The notes under the pieces were generated by a model. It did no database searches and had not been told where the DNA came from. It was given only the letters and a program-made list of their open reading frames with translations. A stretch of 5,229 nt of DNA from Candidatus Zixiibacteriota bacterium (GTDB lineage Bacteria > Zixibacteria > MSB-5A5 > JAUVRN01): assembly GCA_030597645.1 (NCBI GenBank), contig JAUVRN010000172.1:1-5229 (forward strand), written 5' to 3'. The number at the start of each line of letters is the position of its first letter. Position 1 is the stretch's first letter. A program made the position numbers and the translations under genes. Shown in pieces: positions 1-5,229 of this stretch.

Positions 1-1581
1 ATCATCAACGGATTCGGTATGGGTGCGTCGGCCATCGCACTGAACGAGCGGGCGACCAGCGGGATCTACACCAAGGCCGCCGACGTAGGTGCCGACCTGG
101 TAGGCAAAGTGGAGGCGGGCATCCCGGAGGATGATCCGCGCAATCCGGGCGTCATTGCGGACCTCGTCGGGGACAACGTCGGAGACGTGGCCGGCATGGG
201 CGCCGACATCTTCGAGTCTTATGTCGGCTCGATGATCGCCACGATCGCCATCGGCGCCACACTCACGACGACCGGTCTGGCCTTTCTCAAGTCCAATCCG
301 CAGGCCGGCGACATGGTCATCAAGCAGGGACTGATGTCACTCCCGCTGGTCATGGCCATTATCGGCATCGTGTCGTCGTTTTTGGGCATCCTCTCCATGC
401 GCGTGCTCAAGGCCATATCACCGCAGGCGGCGCTGCGGTATTCAACGTTCGTCGCCGCCGGCCTGTTCTTGCTGGGTGCGTATCTCTACATCGACAGCTT
501 CGACATCTCCAACAAAGTGTTCTGGGCTGTCGTCGTCGGTACGTTCGGCGGCATTCTCATCGGCCTGCTCACGGAGTACTACACCTCGCCCAAACCGGTC
601 CGGAAGATCCAGGAAGCGTCCAAGACCGGCTCGGCCACCAACATCCTAGCCGGCCTGTCGGTGGGGCTGGAATCTGCCGCCCTGCCGGTGCTCGTGGTCT
701 GCGGCGTGATCTGGGTGGCCTACACGGTCGCCGGACTGTACGGTATCGGCCTCGCGGCCGTGGGTATGCTCGCCACCGTGGGTGTGACCATGTCTGTGGA
801 TGCGTACGGTCCCATCGCGGACAACGCCGGCGGAATCTCGGAGATGTCGGGCCTCGGGCCGGACGTTCGCAAGATCACCGACGGTCTCGACTCGCTCGGC
901 AACACGACGGCAGCCATCGGCAAAGGCTTCGCCATCGGTTCCGCAGCATTGACGGCACTGGCCCTGTTCGCCGCCTACTCTCAGGCCGTGGCCGCGCTTA
1001 CCGGGAAACCGTTTACCATTATCCTCACCGACCCGATAGTGGTGATCGGCCTGTTCCTCGGGGGGATCTTACCATTCTTCATCGCGGCGTTGACCATGAC
1101 GGCCGTGGGTCGTGCCGCCGGCAAGATGGTCGAAGAGATTCGCCGTCAGTTCCGGGAAATTCCGGGCCTGCTCGAGGGCAAGCCCGACGCCAAGCCCGAT
1201 CCGGCCACCTGCGTCGACATATCCGCCCGTGCTGCGCTCAAGGAGATGGTCCTGCCGGGAGCCACCGCAGTGTCGGCACCGATAATCGTCGGCTTTATCC
1301 TGGGACCGGAAGCGCTGGGCGGAATGCTCGCCGGTGCCACTGTGACCGGAGTGCTCCTGGCCCTGATGATGGCCAATGCCGGTGGTGCCTGGGACAATGC
1401 CAAGAAGGCCATCGAGAAGGGTGAGATGCCGGGCGAGCAGAAGGGCTCAGACGCGCACAAGGCGGCAGTCGTGGGAGACACCGTGGGCGATCCGTTCAAG
1501 GATACGTCCGGTCCGTCCATGAACATCCTGATCAAGCTGATTTCGATCGTGTCGCTCGTCCTGGTGCCGCTGCTGGTCTGA
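1..1581 (+). CDS. hppA: Membrane-bound ion-translocating pyrophosphatase, 5'-truncated
   Basis: This integral inner-membrane enzyme hydrolyses pyrophosphate to phosphate and uses the energy to pump Na+ and/or H+ out of the cytoplasm. The frame is open from base 1, so the true start lies upstream. The window holds 526 residues; bacterial members are usually about 650-730 residues with 16 membrane helices, so roughly the first quarter is missing. The PPi/Mg-binding motifs seen are DVGADLVGKVE (window residues 28-38), the acidic run D54-D58-D62 followed by GMGAD, DAYGPIADN (from residue 267), and DTVGDPFKD (493-501) near the C-terminus. NTTAAIGKG (from 301) has Ala304 and Gly307, where K+-independent enzymes carry Lys and Thr, so this is the K+-dependent class. 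Glu72, three residues after the GAD aspartate, matches the Na+-pump position; the site used by plant-type H+ pumps is Gly76. The family assignment is near certain; the pumped ion is inferred. Confidence 0.97.
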   Translation: MINGFGMGASAIALNERATSGIYTKAADVGADLVGKVEAGIPEDDPRNPGVIADLVGDNVGDVAGMGADIFESYVGSMIATIAIGATLTTTGLAFLKSNPQAGDMVIKQGLMSLPLVMAIIGIVSSFLGILSMRVLKAISPQAALRYSTFVAAGLFLLGAYLYIDSFDISNKVFWAVVVGTFGGILIGLLTEYYTSPKPVRKIQEASKTGSATNILAGLSVGLESAALPVLVVCGVIWVAYTVAGLYGIGLAAVGMLATVGVTMSVDAYGPIADNAGGISEMSGLGPDVRKITDGLDSLGNTTAAIGKGFAIGSAALTALALFAAYSQAVAALTGKPFTIILTDPIVVIGLFLGGILPFFIAALTMTAVGRAAGKMVEEIRRQFREIPGLLEGKPDAKPDPATCVDISARAALKEMVLPGATAVSAPIIVGFILGPEALGGMLAGATVTGVLLALMMANAGGAWDNAKKAIEKGEMPGEQKGSDAHKAAVVGDTVGDPFKDTSGPSMNILIKLISIVSLVLVPLLV

Positions 1582-1625
1582 GCTTGCGTTTCGAACCGGA
1601 ATCAGCGTAGAGTTCCGAAGCGATG

Positions 1626-1653
1626 GTGCGGGCACCGGGGCAGGTGCCCGCGC
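1626..1653 (+). terminator. GC-rich hairpin after hppA, possible terminator
   Basis: A perfect 9-bp inverted repeat (GCGGGCACC at 1628-1636, GGTGCCCGC at 1643-1651) encloses a 6-nt loop. A G-U and a G-C pair extend the stem to 11 bp. It lies 44 nt after the hppA stop codon, between two apparent transcription units, which suits a terminator. The downstream bases (GGTCTTGGGG) are not a real U-tract, so it is not a classic intrinsic terminator. It could instead be a transcript-stabilising 3' hairpin or act together with Rho. Confidence 0.45.
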
Positions 1654-1720
1654 TGGTCTTGGGGAGTATGCGAGGCCTGAGTTCGGCCTGGCGGCTGGCG
1701 GTGGTGTGCGCCCGATGACG

Positions 1721-1746
1721 TGAAACTTTTCTCGTGCGCTGCCGTC
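1721..1746 (+). promoter_or_regulatory. Putative ECF-sigma-type promoter for the efflux operon
   Basis: TGAAAC at 1721-1726 and CGTC at 1743-1746 are separated by exactly 16 nt. This layout matches the known 'AAC' -35 and 'CGT' -10 elements of extracytoplasmic-function sigma factors; the Bacillus SigW/SigM consensus is TGAAAC-N16/17-CGTA or CGTC. Transcription would begin around 1753-1756, just before the ribosome binding site at 1759-1764, giving a very short leader. No sigma-70-type promoter of comparable quality was seen in this gap. The match was found by eye and is unproven. Confidence 0.4.
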
Positions 1747-1758
1747 AGTAGAACATTG

Positions 1759-1764
1759 AAGGAG
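1759..1764 (+). promoter_or_regulatory. Ribosome binding site fixing the GTG start of the yip1-like gene
   Basis: AAGGAG lies 7 nt upstream of the GTG at 1772. The optimal sequence and spacing support this GTG start over the next in-frame ATG, at 1832, which would remove the N-terminal tail before the conserved domain start. Confidence 0.75.
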
Positions 1765-1771
1765 CGGTCCC

Positions 1772-2509
1772 GTGGTTGAACCCGATGCAACACAACAGTC
1801 TCAGACCCCATCGGTGAGCCCCGTCGGCGCCATGTTCAAGGTGCTGATCGAGCCGCGTGCGGCCTTCGACGGGCTGCGCGAAAAATCGCCCTGGGTGCTG
1901 CCCGCGATCATACTCTTCGCGGTGATCCTGGCGTTTACCTACTCGACCTGGCCGTACCTGATCATGGCCCAGGCGGAGTCGATCCGGCTCAACGAGAATA
2001 TCCCGGCTGAACAGCGCGACGAGATCATCGAGAACATGCGCGAGTTGCAGGAGAGTCCATCTCCCGGGCGGCTCTTAATGGGTCCCGCATTTGCCTCGGT
2101 GTCCTGGTTGATCGCCACCGGCATTTGGCTCATGGTGGGCAACGTGATCCTGGGCGGGGACGGCCGCTACAAACAGTACCTGACCATGTTTTTGTACGCG
2201 AGCATGACCGGCATCCCGGAGATGATCGTCAAGGGCGCCCTGATACACATGAAAGGCTCGGCACACGTCTACACGAGCCTCGCGCTGCTGACGCCCAGTC
2301 TCGACACCCAGACTTTTCTGTTCCGGGCGCTGGACCAGGTAGACGTGTTCTCGATCTGGTTCTATGCGCTCGTGGGTATCGGACTGTCGGTTCTGTGCGG
2401 TGTACGCGCGCAAAAGGCGATGATCTGGAGTTTCGTCGTGTGGGCCGTCTGGGCCATCGGGATCAAAGCCGGGCTCGGCAGCCTGTTCGGCGGCATGTTT
2501 GGCATGTAG
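1772..2509 (+). CDS. Yip1-family multi-pass inner-membrane protein
   Basis: This 245-residue membrane protein resembles the bacterial branch of the Yip1 domain family, whose biochemical role is not known. A short polar N-terminus (1-15) is followed by the characteristic opening, in which a segment ending in an EPRAAFDGLREKSPW stretch (27-41) leads into the first membrane helix (about 42-64). A charged loop (68-96, rich in Glu and Arg) comes next. Further helices are at about 103-127, 136-158, 190-210 and 214-240, and the DVFSIWFYALVGIGL stretch (191-205) before the fourth of these is typical of the family. It has no catalytic motif, signal peptide or lipobox. The GTG start is supported by a strong ribosome binding site. 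The tolC-like gene begins 24 nt after the stop, so the two are probably co-transcribed. A part in assembling or supporting the efflux system can only be guessed from position. Confidence 0.85.
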   Translation: MVEPDATQQSQTPSVSPVGAMFKVLIEPRAAFDGLREKSPWVLPAIILFAVILAFTYSTWPYLIMAQAESIRLNENIPAEQRDEIIENMRELQESPSPGRLLMGPAFASVSWLIATGIWLMVGNVILGGDGRYKQYLTMFLYASMTGIPEMIVKGALIHMKGSAHVYTSLALLTPSLDTQTFLFRALDQVDVFSIWFYALVGIGLSVLCGVRAQKAMIWSFVVWAVWAIGIKAGLGSLFGGMFGM

Positions 2510-2523
2510 ATTATGAGCTTTTT

Positions 2524-2530
2524 GGGAGGA
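2524..2530 (+). promoter_or_regulatory. Ribosome binding site that decides the tolC-like start
   Basis: GGGAGGA ends 3 nt before the ATG at 2534. An upstream in-frame ATG at 2513 would include this site within the coding sequence, has no good ribosome binding site of its own, and would add seven residues before the signal peptide. The ATG at 2534 is therefore preferred. Confidence 0.7.
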
Positions 2531-2533
2531 CAT

Positions 2534-3886
2534 ATGATTCGACGATGCGTACCTGTATTCCTGACCGCCCTCTGGGTGCTGACGGCCACTGTGGCTGCGG
2601 CCCAGAGCGCGCCCGCCGGCGCCATGCCCTCCAAGATGGCACTGACTATCGGGGAAGCAATTGAGCTGGCATGGCAGAACAACATCGAGGCCATTCGCCA
2701 GAGAAACGCGCTGCAACGATCCGAAGCCGAGAAGCTGCGTTCCCGATCCACGTGGCTGCCCAGGCTGGACCTGACCCTGGGATGGCGAGCCAACTATCCG
2801 GGAAGAATTGAGCAGCTGGTAGATCCCAACACAGGCAAGAGAAGCTTCGTCGTTCTCGAGAACTTCTACTCCTACCAGTTTACGCTTCAACAGCCATTGT
2901 TCAATAGCCGCGGCGGTTCCTACCTGCATGTTCCCAAGGCCGCGGGCGCCCAGGTAGATGCCAGCGAAGAGGATTTGCGCGCCAGACGCCAACTGGTCGC
3001 TCTGCAGGCCAAGACCAAGTGTTACGACCTGCTCAAGAGCCAGCGACTGGCCGATGTACAGCAGCGGGCGGTCCAGCGATCGATCGAGCAACTCGAGACA
3101 TCCAAGGCCAGATACGAACTGGGCTCCGCCTCCATGTCAGATTTCCTCAAATCCAAAGTCCAGTTGGGCAACGACAGTCTGGAACTCATCACGCGCCTCA
3201 ACGCCATCGAGGTGGATCGGGCCGAACTGAATAATTTCCTGGCCCTGGATGTTTCCAGAGCTACAGCAGTCGATGTTGAGTTCGAATTCGAACCGTACCC
3301 GCTGCCAGCGGAGGAAGCCATCGTCCAGGCCGTGGATCACCATCCTGCGGTCATGGCACGGGAGTACGATCTGAAACGCTGGTCAACTGAACTCGGCGGT
3401 ACACAGTTCTCGCGGTTGCCATCGATTGACTTCGTGGGTACCTACGCCTGGGGTAGTTTCGATTTCGCGGACGGTCTGAACTCACTCACCGAACTGGATG
3501 CATACTCCTTCGGCGTTCAGCTGAACTGGAATCTCTTCTCCGGCTTTTCGACCAGCGCCAATGTGAAACAGGCCAAGGTGTCCAAGCACGAGGCGGAGTC
3601 GGAATTGGCCCAGTCTCGTCGGGACGTCCGCTTGGAAATCAAGACCGCTGCGCTGGGGGTCAACGAGGGCGGCCAGCGCTTCCGAGTCGCTGAAGATCAG
3701 GTGGAGTCAGCTCAGGAGGACCTGGACATCGCTCAGGAGAAGTACAATCTCGGAGCAGCCACTATTCTCGACATCCTGGTGGCGCAGGTGAATCTGAGTT
3801 CGGCTGAGACGGGTCGAATTCAGGCCGGTTATGACTGGCTTCTCTCCATCGCCGAGCTGGAACGGGCCATGGGGGGGGGAGATTGA
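2534..3886 (+). CDS. TolC-family outer-membrane efflux protein
   Basis: This 450-residue protein is predicted to trimerise into an outer-membrane beta-barrel with a long periplasmic helical tunnel, the exit duct of tripartite efflux or type I secretion systems. It has a clean signal peptide: MIRRC, a hydrophobic core (6-22), and likely cleavage after Ala23 in an AAA-Q context. Two homologous halves follow, as expected for the family. The first starts with LTIGEAIELAWQNN (37-50) and contains YELGSASMSDFLKSKVQL (194-211). The second starts near AEEAIVQAVDHHPAV (259-273) and contains the matching YNLGAATILDILVAQVNL (404-421). The predicted barrel strands are near 105-125 (YQFTLQQPLF) and 298-335 (YSFGVQLNWNLF), each followed by a long helical stretch. 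There is no lipobox, so it is not the lipidated OprM type. The C-terminus is short and ends in MGGGD, encoded by a run of nine G. Its partners are probably the adaptor encoded downstream and an inner-membrane pump beyond the window; the substrate is unknown. Confidence 0.93.
   Translation: MIRRCVPVFLTALWVLTATVAAAQSAPAGAMPSKMALTIGEAIELAWQNNIEAIRQRNALQRSEAEKLRSRSTWLPRLDLTLGWRANYPGRIEQLVDPNTGKRSFVVLENFYSYQFTLQQPLFNSRGGSYLHVPKAAGAQVDASEEDLRARRQLVALQAKTKCYDLLKSQRLADVQQRAVQRSIEQLETSKARYELGSASMSDFLKSKVQLGNDSLELITRLNAIEVDRAELNNFLALDVSRATAVDVEFEFEPYPLPAEEAIVQAVDHHPAVMAREYDLKRWSTELGGTQFSRLPSIDFVGTYAWGSFDFADGLNSLTELDAYSFGVQLNWNLFSGFSTSANVKQAKVSKHEAESELAQSRRDVRLEIKTAALGVNEGGQRFRVAEDQVESAQEDLDIAQEKYNLGAATILDILVAQVNLSSAETGRIQAGYDWLLSIAELERAMGGGD
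3871..3879 (+). repeat. G9 homopolymer at the 3' end of the tolC-like gene
   Basis: Nine consecutive G bases encode the end of the C-terminal Met-Gly-Gly-Gly, followed by Asp and the TGA stop at 3884-3886. Tracts of this length are prone to replication slippage and to read or assembly errors. A one-base change in either direction would replace the final residue or residues with a longer tail but leave the TolC core intact. Confidence 0.9.
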
Positions 3887-3977
3887 GCCTGAAAGGTCTC
3901 AAGAGCCCTGCGATTGTTAGCGCTCAACGTGAATCCGACGCCCGTTTTCTGCGTATAGAGATATATTGAGGCGGGCT

Positions 3978-3983
3978 AGAGGA
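3978..3983 (+). promoter_or_regulatory. Ribosome binding site of the adaptor gene
   Basis: AGAGGA lies 8 nt before the ATG at 3992. It supports that start, which is directly followed by a Lys-rich N-terminus and a membrane anchor. The 105-nt gap after the tolC-like gene (3887-3991) shows no convincing terminator and only weak promoter-like AT-rich sequence near 3954-3967. Confidence 0.65.
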
Positions 3984-3991
3984 CTGTATTC

Positions 3992-5229
3992 ATGAAGAAG
4001 AAAAAACTGCTGATCATAGGCCTGGTGGTGGTCGTCGTCGTGGCAGGGCTCGTGGCCCTGAACGCCGGCCAGTCGGGCAAGAAGGGCCGGAGTGTCATGA
4101 CCGAGAAGGTCACTTCCGGCGACCTCCAACAGATGGTTTCGGCCACCGGCCGGGTGGTGCCTCCGACCGAGGTGAAGATGTCTGCCAATGTCTCCGGCCG
4201 GATCACGGCCATCCACGTGGAAGAGGGCGATGCCGTGGGGGAAGGCCAGTTGCTCGTGGAGCTGGATCGCGATCGCTACGAGTACGCCGTGCGCAGAGCG
4301 CGGGCATCTGTGGCCGAATCCGAGGCGCTCAAGGCCAAAGCCGAGTTCGAGTGGGATCGGCAGCAGGAACTCTTTTCACGCAAGCTGATCTCCAAGCAGG
4401 AATACGATGCGGCGGAGGCCACGTGGAAGGCCGCCGGGTATTCCGTCGATCAGTGGAGCGCCAATCTCGCCGAGTTGGAGGACTACCTCGACGAGTGCAC
4501 CATCCGTTCGCCGATCACGGGCACCGTGACCGATCTCACGGCCAAGCAGGGAGAGAACGTGGTCATCGGCACTATGAACAACCCCGGTACCGTGATCATG
4601 GTCGTATCCGATCTGTCCGTCATCGAGATCCAGGCCGAAGTAGACGAGACGGACATATCCCTCGTGAAACTGGGACAGACCGTCGAAATCGAACTCGACG
4701 CCTTTCCCGACACGTCGTTCGAAGGCGAGGTGGTCAAGATCGGCAACAGTGCCGAAGTATCAGGATTCGGCACGCAGGATCAGGCGACCAACTTCATGGT
4801 CAATGTTCGCCTCACCGAGGACGTGGACAACATCAAGCCCGGCATGACCTCCTCGGTGGATATTACCACGAGCACGCGCGATGACGTGCTCCAGATCCCG
4901 ATCCAGGCGCTGGTCATGCGCGAACCCAAGGACACCACCGACACCGACGCGGAGTCCGGTGCGGATACCGACGCCGACGCCGGCGTGGCCGTGGCGGCGA
5001 TCGAGGACGACAAGCCGGCCAGGTCTCGCCGCCGTGAAAAGCCCCGTGAGCTGGAAGGCGTATTCGTAGTGAAGGACGGCGTGGTAGAATTCCGCGAAGT
5101 CGAGACCGGAATCGCCGACCAGCAGTACATCGAAGTGGAGTCGGGACTGGAGGAGGGGGAAGAGATCGTTACGGGCAGTTTCCGGGTGCTGCGCGATCTC
5201 GAGAACGGCGATCCGATCAAAGTGGACAA
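3992..5229 (+). CDS. HlyD/MacA-type periplasmic adaptor (membrane fusion protein), 3'-truncated
   Basis: This adaptor joins an inner-membrane pump to a TolC-type channel. The frame is open to the window edge (412 full codons and no stop), probably missing only a short C-terminal tail. In order: a positively charged start (MKKKK) and one membrane helix (6-23); a first beta-barrel/lipoyl half with GRITAIHVEEGDAVGEGQLL (69-88); a short alpha-helical hairpin (about 94-168, rich in Ala, Glu, Lys and Arg); and the second lipoyl half, IRSPITGTVTDLTAKQGENV (171-190). Next come the beta-barrel domain (about 208-295, with IKPGMTSSVDI at 281-291) and the membrane-proximal domain (from 300, QIPIQALVMR, then GVFVVKDGVVEFREVETGI). 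Residues 311-353 form a low-complexity insertion, acidic and then basic, within the last domain. The anchor helix and the SGLEEGEEIVTGSFRVLRDL ending (384-403) most resemble MacA-like adaptors of ABC exporters. An RND partner remains possible because the pump gene is outside the window. Confidence 0.93.
   Translation, partial: MKKKKLLIIGLVVVVVVAGLVALNAGQSGKKGRSVMTEKVTSGDLQQMVSATGRVVPPTEVKMSANVSGRITAIHVEEGDAVGEGQLLVELDRDRYEYAVRRARASVAESEALKAKAEFEWDRQQELFSRKLISKQEYDAAEATWKAAGYSVDQWSANLAELEDYLDECTIRSPITGTVTDLTAKQGENVVIGTMNNPGTVIMVVSDLSVIEIQAEVDETDISLVKLGQTVEIELDAFPDTSFEGEVVKIGNSAEVSGFGTQDQATNFMVNVRLTEDVDNIKPGMTSSVDITTSTRDDVLQIPIQALVMREPKDTTDTDAESGADTDADAGVAVAAIEDDKPARSRRREKPRELEGVFVVKDGVVEFREVETGIADQQYIEVESGLEEGEEIVTGSFRVLRDLENGDPIKVD

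Noticed and set aside
1584..1613. A sigma-70-like pair TTGCGT-N18-TAGAGT just after the hppA stop
   Set aside because: The match is poor and lies upstream of the strong hairpin, far from the next gene.
2125..2664. A 179-codon plus-strand frame overlapping the yip1-like and tolC-like genes
   Set aside because: It is Arg/Gly/His-rich, an out-of-frame shadow pattern, and both real genes explain the region.
2075..3091. A 338-codon open frame on the minus strand across the yip1-like and tolC-like genes
   Set aside because: It overlaps two well-supported genes, crosses their junction, and its translation resembles no recognisable domain. Long antisense frames are expected in GC-rich coding DNA.
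3280..3293. A perfect 14-bp palindrome, GTTCGAATTCGAAC, inside the tolC-like gene
   Set aside because: It is explained by the Glu-Phe-Glu-Phe-Glu coding repeat and lies mid-gene, so an operator role is unlikely.
3914..3930. TTGTTAGCGCTCAACGT, reminiscent of LacI-family operators centred on AGCGCT
   Set aside because: The right arm matches the left only if a base is bulged, so the dyad is too imperfect to call.
3940..3976. A possible hairpin just before the adaptor ribosome binding site (GCCCG pairing with CGGGC)
   Set aside because: It has only five solid pairs plus several G-U pairs and a 19-nt loop, too weak to claim translational control.
4267..4278. GATCGCGATCGC, containing the GCGATCGC palindrome
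   Set aside because: It is a single copy that encodes Asp-Arg-Asp-Arg in the adaptor, with no sign of a repeated genomic element in the window.
4351..4884. A 177-codon plus-strand frame inside the adaptor gene
   Set aside because: Its composition is dominated by Arg, Gly and His and it lies fully inside the clear adaptor reading frame.

Overview
This is a GC-rich, densely coding stretch from a Gram-negative (two-membrane) bacterium. All four genes lie on the + strand: the 3' part of a membrane-bound pyrophosphatase (1-1581), a Yip1-family membrane protein (1772-2509), a TolC-type outer-membrane efflux protein (2534-3886), and a HlyD/MacA-type periplasmic adaptor that runs off the right edge (3992-5229). 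Codon use and GC content look uniform. I see no sign of mobile DNA, tRNA or rRNA genes, CRISPR arrays, or stop-codon recoding (TGA and TAG act as normal stops). I cannot assign a species. The gene content would suit an FCB-group or related candidate-phylum genome, but that is only an impression.

Region 1 (1-1581) encodes a K+-dependent-type ion-pumping pyrophosphatase. All of its substrate-binding motifs within the window are intact, and a glutamate sits at the position typical of Na+-transporting members. Region 2 (1582-1771) is a 190-bp gap that separates two transcription units. It holds a strong GC-rich hairpin and, closer to the next gene, a match to an ECF-sigma-type promoter (TGAAAC, 16 nt, CGTC). 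A good ribosome binding site and a GTG start follow.

Region 3 (1772-5229) looks like one efflux operon: yip1-like gene, 24-nt gap, tolC-like gene, 105-nt gap, macA/hlyD-like gene. The TolC-type protein would form the outer-membrane channel. The adaptor, anchored in the inner membrane, would bridge it to an inner-membrane pump (ABC or RND), whose gene is probably just beyond the right edge. The role of the Yip1-like protein is unknown. If the ECF-type promoter is real, the operon may respond to envelope stress.

I did not find a clearly novel system. The points most worth a second look are the predicted ion specificity of the pyrophosphatase, the ECF-like promoter, the Yip1 protein within an efflux operon, the G9 tract at the tolC 3' end, and an acidic-then-basic insertion in the adaptor.
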